From NCBI GenBank assembly GCA_900770765.1, contig CAAGLK010000137.1:1-47955 (forward strand): 47,955 nucleotides of DNA, read 5' to 3'. The notes under the pieces are model-generated. The model did not search any database and was not told the origin of the DNA. It saw nothing but the letters and a program-made list of their open reading frames with translations. This DNA comes from Helicobacteraceae bacterium. Lineage in GTDB: Bacteria; Campylobacterota; Campylobacteria; Campylobacterales; Helicobacteraceae. This document shows positions 26,280 to 35,086 of the stretch, one piece after another (the first letter of the stretch is position 1; every line of letters begins with the position of its first letter). The position numbers and the translations under genes are program-made.

Positions 26280-27383
26280 ATGAAAGATAAAATCACAGAA
26301 TCTTTAAAAAAAGTAATTTACCCAAATTTTCAAAAAGATATTGTTAGCTTTGGATTCTTAAAGGGCGTTGAAGTTAGCGGAAATGAAGCGAAAATTTCTC
26401 TAGCGATTCCAGCGGCAAATGCCGAAATATCCGATAAATTAAGAGATTCCATAAAAGAGGCATTAAGTGAGTTTAATCTAAATTTAGAAATAAACATAGC
26501 GCAACCACAACCACAAAAAAAGCCAGAGCCAAAGGCTAAGAATCTAGCACCACAAATCAAAAACTTCGTAATGGTAAGTAGCGGTAAAGGCGGTGTGGGG
26601 AAATCCACTACTAGCGTAAATTTAGCAATCGCCCTTGCAATGCAGGGCAAAAAGGTAGCCCTACTTGATGCCGATATTTATGGACCAAATGTCCCTAGAA
26701 TGCTTGGGCTTGAGAAGGACAAGCCAGAAGTGCATCAAGGGCTAAAAAAGCTAATCCCACTTAGTGCGTATGGGATTGAGATGATTTCTATGGGCGTTTT
26801 ATATGATGAGGGGCAGAGTCTTATATGGCGTGGTCCTATGATTATTAGGGCGATTGAGCAGATGCTAACTGATGTTTTATGGGGCGATTTAGATGTAATG
26901 GTAATTGATATGCCTCCAGGCACAGGTGATGCACAGCTAACACTAGCGCAAAGTGTGCCTGTAACCGCTGGCGTAGCAGTATCCACACCGCAAAAGGTCG
27001 CATTAGATGATGGTGCTAGGGCGTTAGATATGTTTGCAAAGCTAAAAATCCCGGTAGCTGGAATCCTAGAGAATATGAGTGGCTTTATCTGCCCAGGATG
27101 TGGCGAGGAATATGATATTTTTGGCAAAGGCACGACACTAGAAGTGGCAAAAGCCTTTAACACACAAGTCTTAGCACAAGTGCCAATTGAGCCAATCGTG
27201 CGAGAGGGCGGTGATAGCGGTAAGCCGATAGTGTATTTCAAGCCAGAATCTAAATCGGCTAAAGAATACTTAAAAGCCGCTAAAGCCTTGTGGGATTTCA
27301 TAGAAGAAGTAAATGCTAAAAAACTAGCTGATAATAGCGAGATTCAGCCCGTAGATAGCGGTAAAAGTGCTTGTTCAAAATAA
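26280..27383 (+). CDS. mrp: Mrp/NBP35-type Fe-S cluster carrier ATPase
   Basis: It carries and delivers Fe-S clusters in the cytoplasm. The 367-residue product has an N-terminal MIP18/DUF59 domain (~1-75), a Pro/Lys linker, then the ParA-like ATPase. The deviant Walker A VSSGKGGVGKSTTSVNLA is near residue 98, with LLDADIYGPNVPRMLG, VIDMPPGTGDAQLT and the cluster-binding CPGCG near residue 277. The start has AAAGGA. It sits 9 bp after thiC, whose radical-SAM cluster is a plausible client. A hairpin follows the stop. Confidence 0.96.
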   Translation: MKDKITESLKKVIYPNFQKDIVSFGFLKGVEVSGNEAKISLAIPAANAEISDKLRDSIKEALSEFNLNLEINIAQPQPQKKPEPKAKNLAPQIKNFVMVSSGKGGVGKSTTSVNLAIALAMQGKKVALLDADIYGPNVPRMLGLEKDKPEVHQGLKKLIPLSAYGIEMISMGVLYDEGQSLIWRGPMIIRAIEQMLTDVLWGDLDVMVIDMPPGTGDAQLTLAQSVPVTAGVAVSTPQKVALDDGARALDMFAKLKIPVAGILENMSGFICPGCGEEYDIFGKGTTLEVAKAFNTQVLAQVPIEPIVREGGDSGKPIVYFKPESKSAKEYLKAAKALWDFIEEVNAKKLADNSEIQPVDSGKSACSK

Positions 27384-27404
27384 CGCTTTAGGATTCTAAC
27401 CATA

Positions 27405-27429
27405 AAGATTCCACCTTAAGTGGAATCTT
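27405..27429 (+). terminator. Hairpin after mrp built from the GATTCC/GGAATC word
   Basis: AAGATTCCAC and GTGGAATCTT are perfect 10-base arms with a 5-base loop, 21 bases past the mrp stop, followed by AT-rich sequence. It probably ends the cysK-thiC-mrp transcript. A further GATTCC copy lies about 25 bases downstream. Confidence 0.65.
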
Positions 27430-27533
27430 AAATTTTAAATATCTTTTAAGATTCCGCCATATTCCGCAAAACACAAATATTTTTTAATCCTTTTTTGCTA
27501 CAATTTCCGCTTATTTTTTAAACAAGGCTTTTT

Positions 27534-29336
27534 ATGCAAAATCCCCTTTCAAAGATTCGTAATTTTTCAATAATAGCACATATTGACCATGGCAAATCCA
27601 CTCTCGCGGATTGTCTAATTACCGCTTGTGGAGCGATTAGTCAAAGAGAAATGAGTGCGCAAGTAATGGATACAATGGATATTGAAAAAGAGCGAGGAAT
27701 CACAATCAAGGCGCAATCTGTGCGACTAAACTATCACTATAAAGGCGAAAATTATGTGCTAAATCTAATTGACACGCCAGGACATGTGGATTTTAGCTAT
27801 GAAGTATCTCGCTCTCTTGCAAGCTGTGAGGGAGCGTTGCTAGTCGTGGATGCTTCTCAAGGAGTGGAAGCGCAAACTATCGCAAATGTCTATATCGCAC
27901 TTGATAATAACCTAGAAATTATCCCTGTGCTAAATAAAATTGACCTACCAGCCGCCGCACCGCAGAGGGTAAAAGATGAGATAGAACAAACTATCGGCTT
28001 AGAGTGCGATTCCGCATTAGAAGTTAGTGCGAAGGCAAATATTGGCATAAAGGAGCTTTTAGATTCCATAGTTGAAAGAATCCCAGCCCCGCAAGGCGAT
28101 TTAGCAGCTCCTACTAAGGCGTTAATTTATGATTCTTGGTTTGATAATTATTTAGGGGCGTTAGCACTTGTAAGAGTCTTTGATGGCAGTATTAAAAAGG
28201 GGCAGCAAATTTATATAATAGGAAGCGAAAAAAGCCATCAAGTGCTAGATTTAATGTATCCGCACCCGCTAAAACAAGAAAAAACAAGCGAGATAAAAGC
28301 TGGTGAAATAGGCATTGTGATTTTAGGGCTTAAAAATGTCGTAGATATTGCCGTGGGTGATACGATTACGGATTTTAAAAATCGCACAAAAGAAGCCATA
28401 AGCGGCTTTGAGCCTGCTAAGCCCTTTGTCTTTGCTGGAATCTACCCAATTGATACAGATAAATTTGAGGATTTACGAGACGCACTTGATAAGCTAAAGC
28501 TAAATGACTCTAGCTTAACTTATGAGCCTGAGACTTCGGTGGCATTAGGATTTGGATTCCGCATAGGATTTTTAGGACTTTTACATATGGAAGTGGTAAA
28601 AGAGCGGCTAGAGCGGGAGTTTGGGCTTGATTTAATCGCCACCGCACCAACCGTTGTGTATGAAATCACAAAAACAGATGGCGAGATAATTTATATTCAA
28701 AATCCAAGCGAACTCCCACCAGAGCAAAAAATTTCTATGATAAAAGAGCCTTATGTGAAAGCGACAATCATCGTCCCTAGCGAGTTTTTAGGTAATATCA
28801 TAACGCTACTAAGTAAGCGGCGTGGAATCCAAAAGAAAATGGAATATCTACAAGAGACGCGCGTGCTTTTAGAATATGAGATTCCAACTAATGAAATTGT
28901 AATGGACTTTTACGATAAGCTAAAGTCCTGCACGAAGGGTTATGCGAGCTTTGATTACGAGCCGCTAAGCTATAAAGATGGCAAGCTTGTGAAGCTGGAT
29001 ATAAGAGTGGCAAATGAAGTCGTGGATGCGCTAAGTATCATTGTGCCAAAATCTAAGGCGTATGAGAGAGGCAAGGAGCTAGTAGAAGCGATGAAAGAGA
29101 TTATCCCACGACAGCTTTTTGAAGTAGCGATTCAAGCAAGCGTGGGGAATAAAATAATCGCTAGAGAAACCGTTAAATCAATGGGTAAAAATGTAACCGC
29201 AAAATGCTATGGCGGCGATATAACAAGGAAGCGGAAATTACTAGAGAAACAAAAAGAGGGCAAAAAGCGAATGAAAGCAATAGGCAAGGTAGCACTGCCG
29301 CAAGAAGCCTTTTTAGCCGTGCTTAAGATTGATTAA
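27534..29336 (+). CDS. lepA: Elongation factor 4 (LepA)
   Basis: LepA is a ribosome-associated GTPase. The 600-residue product has all G motifs: AHIDHGKSTLADC, the ERGITIKAQ switch, DTPGHVDF and NKIDLPAA. It then has domain II, the EF-G-like domains III and V, and the family's unique C-terminal domain (QASVGNKIIARETVKSMGKNVTAKCYGGDITRKRKLLEKQ region). A 150-bp gap separates it from mrp, and a start at 27534 (AAGGC upstream) gives standard length. Confidence 0.98.
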   Translation: MQNPLSKIRNFSIIAHIDHGKSTLADCLITACGAISQREMSAQVMDTMDIEKERGITIKAQSVRLNYHYKGENYVLNLIDTPGHVDFSYEVSRSLASCEGALLVVDASQGVEAQTIANVYIALDNNLEIIPVLNKIDLPAAAPQRVKDEIEQTIGLECDSALEVSAKANIGIKELLDSIVERIPAPQGDLAAPTKALIYDSWFDNYLGALALVRVFDGSIKKGQQIYIIGSEKSHQVLDLMYPHPLKQEKTSEIKAGEIGIVILGLKNVVDIAVGDTITDFKNRTKEAISGFEPAKPFVFAGIYPIDTDKFEDLRDALDKLKLNDSSLTYEPETSVALGFGFRIGFLGLLHMEVVKERLEREFGLDLIATAPTVVYEITKTDGEIIYIQNPSELPPEQKISMIKEPYVKATIIVPSEFLGNIITLLSKRRGIQKKMEYLQETRVLLEYEIPTNEIVMDFYDKLKSCTKGYASFDYEPLSYKDGKLVKLDIRVANEVVDALSIIVPKSKAYERGKELVEAMKEIIPRQLFEVAIQASVGNKIIARETVKSMGKNVTAKCYGGDITRKRKLLEKQKEGKKRMKAIGKVALPQEAFLAVLKID

Positions 29337-29419
29337 TAAAGTTAGGTAAAAACTTATTATTGTTTATATTTGATTTACGATTCTTAAATAAAATTCTGCT
29401 TTTTTTTAAAAGGATTTTT

Positions 29420-30991
29420 ATGAAAAAAGTTTTTTCTTTTAAGAATCATTTCTTTTTTAAACCTACTTTCAATCTCTCTTGGCTTAGTTTCACCATTATT
29501 TTAAGCCTTTTTATTTGTGCTATAAATTACAAATTATTTTCTTATATTTATGCTAATTTAGATGGAAATGTCTCGTTTTTAGGGCTATTTGTGCTTATTT
29601 ATTTATCGCTTTTATGCCTTGTTTTTTCTATTATTTTGCTGCCTTATTTGACTAAATTTATATCAATTTTGCTTATCCTTAGTGCAGCACTTAGCTCTTA
29701 TTTTATGAATTTTTATGGCGTTATAATTGATTATGAAATGCTAAGAAATGTTTTAGAGACCGATACTAGAGAAGCTGGTGAGCTGCTTAACTTTAGCTTT
29801 ATTTTTTATATTTTTTTACTTGGGGTTGTGCCTAGTGTTTTTGTTTTAAAAACTAAAATTACACCACAAAAGCCCCTAAAAGCTGTGCTAAATAGGCTAA
29901 CCCTTGCCACAAGCTCTCTTGTAATTTTAGCCATAATTTATATTTTATTTTCACAAACTCTAATTCCATTTTTTAGAAATTACAATCTAATTCGCGTCTT
30001 TAACACGCCCTTTTATCAATTCTACTCCGCAGTAAAGTTAGCTAAACTAGAATTTAGCACGAAGCCAGAATTTTTAATATTAGATAAAAATCCAACACTA
30101 AAAGATACGCAAAAAAGAGTTATGGTGCTAGTAGTTGGCGAGACGGAAAGGGCGGCGAACTACTCAAGCGGTGGATATAGAGTAAATGATACGAATTTTT
30201 ACACAAAAGAATCTATGCTATTTTTTAACACGACCGCTTGTGGTACTTCTACGGCGATTTCGCTGCCTTGCATGTTTAGCTTTTCTAATAAAAATGATTT
30301 TAATATAAAAGAATATAAAGAAAATGTGCTTGATATTTTAAAAAAGGCTGGTATTAAAGTGCTGTGGCTAGATAATAATTATGGCGGCTGTAAGGGCGTG
30401 TGTGAGCGAGTGGAGAATAAAAGTTTTCAAAATGAATTTGATGGATTTTTAATAAATGAGGTTAAAAATGAGCTTGCAAATAAAAGCGACAAACCGCTTT
30501 TAATCGTGCTGCATTTGCAAGGCTCACATGGCCCCACTTACTACAAACGCTACCCACAAGCCTTTAGAAAATTTACGCCCACTTGCGATACAAATGCCAT
30601 TGATAAATGCAGCAAAAATGAGCTAATAAATACCTATGATAACACTCTGCTTTATACCGATTATATTTTAAGTGAAATTGTAAAAGTGTTGCAAGGGACG
30701 CAAAATAGCGACATTGAAAGCTCTTTATTATTCATTAGCGACCATGGAGAAAGCCTTGGTGAAAATGGCAATTTCTTACACGGAATGCCCTATTTTATAG
30801 CGCCAAAGGAGCAGATACAAATCCCACTGCAATTTTTTACCACAAACAAAACACGCAAAGATAGGCTACAATTAAAACAAGATTCCACGCTAAGCCATGA
30901 TAATCTAGCACACTCTTTGCTAGGATTCCTTGAAGTAGATACTAAGCTATATGTGGAATCGCTAGACTTTTTAAGCGACAAAGAAGGATAA
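29420..30991 (+). CDS. eptA: Lipid A phosphoethanolamine transferase
   Basis: It moves phosphoethanolamine from phosphatidylethanolamine to lipid A at the outer face of the inner membrane, which commonly lowers sensitivity to cationic peptides. I start at the ATG at 29420 (AAAAGGA). The 523-residue product has five N-terminal membrane helices (~18-195), then the sulfatase-like periplasmic domain. That domain has VVGETERAANYS (metal ligand Glu), TTACGTSTAISLPCMF with the nucleophile Thr, LHLQGSHGPTYYKRYP, and FISDHGESLGENGNFLHG. Cysteine pairs occur as in the family. The next gene, dgkA, begins one base past the stop. The target (lipid A, or also the flagellum as in Campylobacter) cannot be read from sequence. 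Confidence 0.92.
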   Translation: MKKVFSFKNHFFFKPTFNLSWLSFTIILSLFICAINYKLFSYIYANLDGNVSFLGLFVLIYLSLLCLVFSIILLPYLTKFISILLILSAALSSYFMNFYGVIIDYEMLRNVLETDTREAGELLNFSFIFYIFLLGVVPSVFVLKTKITPQKPLKAVLNRLTLATSSLVILAIIYILFSQTLIPFFRNYNLIRVFNTPFYQFYSAVKLAKLEFSTKPEFLILDKNPTLKDTQKRVMVLVVGETERAANYSSGGYRVNDTNFYTKESMLFFNTTACGTSTAISLPCMFSFSNKNDFNIKEYKENVLDILKKAGIKVLWLDNNYGGCKGVCERVENKSFQNEFDGFLINEVKNELANKSDKPLLIVLHLQGSHGPTYYKRYPQAFRKFTPTCDTNAIDKCSKNELINTYDNTLLYTDYILSEIVKVLQGTQNSDIESSLLFISDHGESLGENGNFLHGMPYFIAPKEQIQIPLQFFTTNKTRKDRLQLKQDSTLSHDNLAHSLLGFLEVDTKLYVESLDFLSDKEG

Positions 30992-30992
30992 A

Positions 30993-31349
30993 ATGAAGCC
31001 AAAATATAATTTTTTTAAAAACACAACTTTCGCACTCGCTGGAATCCGCTCAATGCTAAAAAATGAAATGGCATTTAAAATAGAGCTTTGCGTGATAATC
31101 CCAGCGGTAATTTTAAGCCTATTTTTAGAAATCTCACTATTAGAGCAAATGCTGCTAATTTGTGTTTTAGTTGGAATCCTAATCGCTGAGTGCTTTAATA
31201 GCGCAATTGAGGCATGTGTGGATTTATGCACGCAAGACTTTCACCCATTAGCTAAAATAGCAAAAGACTGCGCTTCTGCTGGAGTGTTTTTTAGCATTAC
31301 TTTAGCGGTGATTGTGTGGGGAGTTGTCCTTTTTAAGATTCTATTTTAA
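30993..31349 (+). CDS. dgkA: Diacylglycerol kinase
   Basis: DgkA phosphorylates diacylglycerol to phosphatidate in the inner membrane. The 118-residue product has the family form: an amphipathic N-terminus, three hydrophobic helices (~35-52, 55-70 and 95-117) and the active-site block AECFNSAIEACVDL. It is tightly coupled to eptA (stop, one base, ATG). This fits their chemistry, since EptA releases diacylglycerol. Confidence 0.96.
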   Translation: MKPKYNFFKNTTFALAGIRSMLKNEMAFKIELCVIIPAVILSLFLEISLLEQMLLICVLVGILIAECFNSAIEACVDLCTQDFHPLAKIAKDCASAGVFFSITLAVIVWGVVLFKILF

Positions 31350-31487
31350 TTTTTAAAATCAATCTTTATTTTGCCTTAATGTTTCTTGTATTTTCTTATC
31401 AGTATTGTAGCTAGAAGCCAACCAATTAGCACAAGTTGCAAAATCAAGCAAATAATATTAGCAAATTAAAAATTTATTCAAAAAAGC

Positions 31488-31513
31488 TAGAATCCTAAAA
31501 TTTTAAGATTCTA
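31488..31513. terminator. AT-rich palindrome spanning the stop codon of the DASS transporter gene
   Basis: TAGAATCCTAAAA and TTTTAAGATTCTA form adjoining 13-base arms with one mismatch. The right arm includes the TAG stop of the minus-strand gene. It sits between converging dgkA and the transporter gene and could end both transcripts. Another use of the GAATC word at a gene border. Confidence 0.5.
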
Positions 31514-32902
31514 ACTCCACACAAAAACAGCAAAAATAGCTAAAACAAACACCGAAAAAACTCCAAGGCATACCCCAGCCTTTATCATTTCAATTTGCCT
31601 AATATACCCACTGCCAAAGACAATAGCATTAGGCGGCGTAGCGACAGGCAGCATAAAAGCACAGCTTGCGCCAAAGCCAATTACAAGTGTCAAAATGGAT
31701 TCTTCTAAATTTAGTGCAGCGCTTAAAGATGCAAACACAGGGATTAAAAGGCTAGTGCTAGCAGTATTACTAGTAAATTCAGTTAAAATAATCACAAAAA
31801 CAGCAGACACAACAACAATAAGCAATAAATTAGCAACTCCAATTTCTCCGCTTTCAGCTCCTAAGCCTAAAAAATTAGCAATTACGCTTGCCATTACAGC
31901 ACTAGCGCCAGAATCCTTAATAATATTTCCCAATGCCAACCCACCGCCAAAAAGCCACAAAACCCCCCAATCAGTGCTTTTTTGAATATCTCTCCACGAA
32001 GCACAGCCACACAGCCCAATAGCAATCGCCCCAATAATAGCAATAACAGAATCTATATCTTTAACTCCGCCAAGCATTGAGCTAATTTTTGTGCTAAAAA
32101 TCCACGCTAACGCCATTAAAATAAAAATAATTATCGTCAAACTTTTATGATAATTCCACTCCGCTTTTTCAAGCGTTATAGAAAAATTAGATTCCAACCT
32201 AGGACGCAAAACTAAAAATAAAATAAACAAGCAACTAGGAAGCATAATAAGCATAAATGGAATCCCAAACTTCATCCAACCCAAAAAATCAATCCCTAAA
32301 GTCGCCGCAGCAATAGCATTAGGCGGACTTCCTACAAGTGTGCCAAACCCACCAATACTAGCACTATAAGCAATACCTAAAAGCACAAAAACAAATGTAT
32401 TTCGCTCCTTTTTAGCATTAAGATTACTTAAAACCCCAAGCCCTAAAGGCAGCATAATCGCCGCAGTGGCAGTATTACTAATCCACATAGATAAAAACGC
32501 AGTAACAAAAAATAGCATAAAAACAGCCAGCTTCACCCTACCCCTTGCTAAAACAATTAATTTTTGTGCTATTAGCTTATCTATACCTTGCATGTGTAAT
32601 GCAGTAGCCAAAGCAAAGCCACCAAAGAAAAGGAAAATTATAGGATTCGCAAAAGTGCTAAAGGCATCTTGTGTGTTTTTAAGCCCTAAGAGAATTGATA
32701 AAATAGGCACTAAAAGAGCGGTTAAACTCACATGTATAGCCTCAGTTATCCACAAGATTCCAATAAAAAATAAAAGGCAAATACCTAAATTTTCATTACG
32801 ACTAAAAGGCAAAAAAGAATATAAAATGATAAATAATGAAATATTACAAGCTAAAATAATAGCCAATCGCTTAAAAGAAAACGCCCTTTTCACAGAATCC
32901 AC
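31511..32902 (-). CDS. DASS (SLC13) family sodium/dicarboxylate-type transporter
   Basis: A 463-residue inner-membrane protein with about 11-13 hydrophobic helices. It carries the two SNT signatures that hold the substrate carboxylate and Na+: ISNTATAAIMLP near residue 140 and TEFTSNTASTSLLIP near residue 375. VLVSPP-like GTLVGSPPNAIA and VATPPNAIVFGSG regions are also present. Substrates in the family include succinate, citrate and other dicarboxylates; the exact one is not evident. The start is a GTG with AGAGG upstream. There is no neighbouring partner gene. Confidence 0.93.
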   Translation of the reverse strand: MDSVKRAFSFKRLAIILACNISLFIILYSFLPFSRNENLGICLLFFIGILWITEAIHVSLTALLVPILSILLGLKNTQDAFSTFANPIIFLFFGGFALATALHMQGIDKLIAQKLIVLARGRVKLAVFMLFFVTAFLSMWISNTATAAIMLPLGLGVLSNLNAKKERNTFVFVLLGIAYSASIGGFGTLVGSPPNAIAAATLGIDFLGWMKFGIPFMLIMLPSCLFILFLVLRPRLESNFSITLEKAEWNYHKSLTIIIFILMALAWIFSTKISSMLGGVKDIDSVIAIIGAIAIGLCGCASWRDIQKSTDWGVLWLFGGGLALGNIIKDSGASAVMASVIANFLGLGAESGEIGVANLLLIVVVSAVFVIILTEFTSNTASTSLLIPVFASLSAALNLEESILTLVIGFGASCAFMLPVATPPNAIVFGSGYIRQIEMIKAGVCLGVFSVFVLAIFAVFVWS

Positions 32903-33019
32903 ACAACACCTCTTTTAAAAAATTAAATCAAATATTTTACACTAAAAACATTCATTAAGCAAAGCCGCTTTTAAAGAGATTTTTATAAAGTTTTTACTTT
33001 TTAACTTTAAGGATTCTAG

Positions 33020-34299
33020 CTAATAAGCGTAAAATCCACCCCCCCCCCCCGCAAATAAGCGTGGTTTTTTGCAAATATTATTAACATAAGCCGTTTGCCC
33101 TATTTTATTATTCAAATTAAGCCTAGCACAATACTCTAAAATCACTTCTTTTAAAAACAGCATATTAGGTAATAAATGTGTAAAATCATACTTAGATTCC
33201 ACATTTTCTAACCTTTCATCGCTTGGAATCTTAAAACTTGGAATCCTAAAATCGCTACTAGCTAATAAAAAAGACACGATTCCAACACAGCCTATATCCC
33301 TAGCATTTACACCTTTTTTAATATTTTTCGCCACTAGTTTTTTAATATTTGCACCTCTTTTTAGCCACTTGCTTGGCTCACTTAATGGCAGATTCTTAGA
33401 ATTGTAGTAAATAAAGCTATTTTCATCTAAGTTTAGAGGGCAAAAAAGCTCTTGAAAAATCATATATCCATCCCTATAGCCTTTAACTATCTCTTTATTT
33501 GCATTACACAGCACATAACTACAATAATCATATTCTAAAGCATCCTTTTATTCCATAAAAGCACACCCAATAGCGAATACCCCTTACACTTTAGCGGAAA
33601 CTGCCATTTTGTATCCTTTGTTAGCATATAAACTTTCTCTTCATAAAAAGAATTTTTACAATGCTTAAACTTAAGCTCACCGCCTATAAACTCTTGCGGC
33701 TCTATTGTCTTAAACTCTGGTAAAATATGATTCAAAACGCAACTTTTAGTGGGCAAAAATTTATCTAAATTCCTAATAATTACTCTTCCAATTTCCGCCA
33801 TTAAAGCACTTAATTGATGTAAAACATCATTAGTAGCAAAAACTTCAAAAAGCTCATTTTGCCTATAAACCCTAGCCATATCAATCACATTAAAACCATA
33901 ATAATTTGCATAAATTCTACTTAAATTTTCAATTAAAATTGTATTTTTATATTCTGCGCATAATGGCAATATTAAAAAAATCACTTTTTTATTAAGCCTA
34001 TATAAAATCTCACAAATCCACACATGCAGCTTCACTATATCTTGTAATAAAATTAATTCTTGTGCATTATGAATATCATTAATATTACTTTCAATAATAA
34101 TATATTCTGCTTCATTTATAATTTTTTTATTTTTATCCCTTACTAACTCAAATAAAATTTGTGTGCTTCCGCATCCGCCCAATGCTAAATTAACTAACTC
34201 TAACTTTTTGTTGCTATTAAGCAATTCATCTTTAATGCCCTTTTGGAATCCATCAAGTAATAAAGAATTACTTCCGCCAAATAGCACTATATTAGCCAT
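33020..34299 (-). pseudogene. SGNH-hydrolase-like paralogue broken by a one-base frameshift
   Basis: Two adjoining frames, 34299-33535 and 33547-33020, together align with the SGNH-like gene at 19681-21100. The first has VLFGGSNS, NLALGG, ESNIND and DVLHQ (all four SGNH blocks) and ends WNKRML. The second reads KDALEYDY onward. One extra A in the A4 run at 33546-33549 would join them as WNKKDALEYDY, so a single base appears lost. This could be a real mutation or a sequencing error. The second half ends in a G12 tract that fixes a short Gly-rich tail. The start overlaps fdhD by 8 bases. It lacks the C-terminal YKLG module of its paralogue. The first part alone may still fold as an SGNH domain. 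Confidence 0.82.
33039..33050 (-). repeat. Poly-G (G12 on the minus strand) contingency tract
   Basis: Twelve consecutive G on the coding strand near the 3' end of the SGNH paralogue. The present length gives a GGGGGFYAY end. Thirteen would give a basic tail WILRLLARILKVKK, and eleven VDFTLIS. Poly-G of this length is hypermutable in Campylobacter and Helicobacter. Confidence 0.93.
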
Positions 34300-35086
34300 T
34301 TATTACCACTCTCCCCCCATGCGTATAGACATTTGCACTATTTCCTCTAGCAAAGCCGATTAAAGTTACACCTGTTTCTTGCGCGGCTTTTACGCCCATT
34401 AAAGTCGCAGCAGCCTTTGAAATCACAATGGGGATATTATGCATAACCGCCTTTATCACCATCTCAAGCGATAATCTCCCACTTACAAAAAGCACAGAAT
34501 CACTAGTGTTTAAGCCGCTTAACGCCGCCTTCCCCATAACCTTATCAATAGCATTATGCCGCCCAATGTCCTCGCACACAAGCCGCTTTTCACCTAAAAC
34601 TAGCATAGCCTTATGCACACAGCCCGTGCGTTCAAAAAGCGGAGTTGGAATCTCAAATTCTCTTAATAGAGAAAAAAGTCGCTTAGATTCTAGCTTAATT
34701 TGCGATTCCACAAATCTCTCCACAACCCTCCCCTCTAAATTCCCAGCCACGCCCACACAGCAGCCAGAAGTAAGTGTTTTTTCTCTAAATAATCCATCTA
34801 GCGCACACTCATTAATATCCGCTTCCAGCCACACACTTAAGCCATTTTCTGCAATTTTTAGCGATTTAATACAAGAAACATCACCTATCACGCCTTCACT
34901 TATCAAAAACCCGACAATATGCAAGTCCTGCTCTTGTGGGATACTCATAACTGAAAGCAGTTTTTTACCATTTAGATAAAACGCAATTCGCTCTTCACTA
35001 ATAACGCAATCTTTAAGCAAGAGGGATTCCACACTCCCCTTGCTTAGACGCAGTTTTTCTATGTAAATAGACTTTGTGTGGCTCAT
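34292..35086 (-). CDS. fdhD: Formate dehydrogenase accessory sulfurtransferase FdhD
   Basis: FdhD passes sulfur to the molybdenum/tungsten cofactor so that formate dehydrogenase becomes active. The 264-residue product has SEERIAFYLNGKKLLSVMSIPQEQ at its start, HKAMLVLGEKRLVCEDIGRHNAIDKV near residue 160, VSGRLSLEMVIKA and a C-terminal GFARGNSANVYTHGGR. The usual CxxC is replaced by SGCCVG near residue 109: the first Cys is kept, the second is shifted. The start overlaps the fdhC stop (ATGA), and the end overlaps the SGNH pseudogene. Confidence 0.95.
   Translation of the reverse strand: MSHTKSIYIEKLRLSKGSVESLLLKDCVISEERIAFYLNGKKLLSVMSIPQEQDLHIVGFLISEGVIGDVSCIKSLKIAENGLSVWLEADINECALDGLFREKTLTSGCCVGVAGNLEGRVVERFVESQIKLESKRLFSLLREFEIPTPLFERTGCVHKAMLVLGEKRLVCEDIGRHNAIDKVMGKAALSGLNTSDSVLFVSGRLSLEMVIKAVMHNIPIVISKAAATLMGVKAAQETGVTLIGFARGNSANVYTHGGRVVING

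Noticed and set aside
31376..31446. Short hydrophobic peptide on the minus strand (QLVLIGWLLATILIRKYKKH)
   Set aside because: It looks like a membrane peptide, but has only about 23 codons, needs a TTG start and lacks a ribosome-binding site. Kept as a curiosity only.
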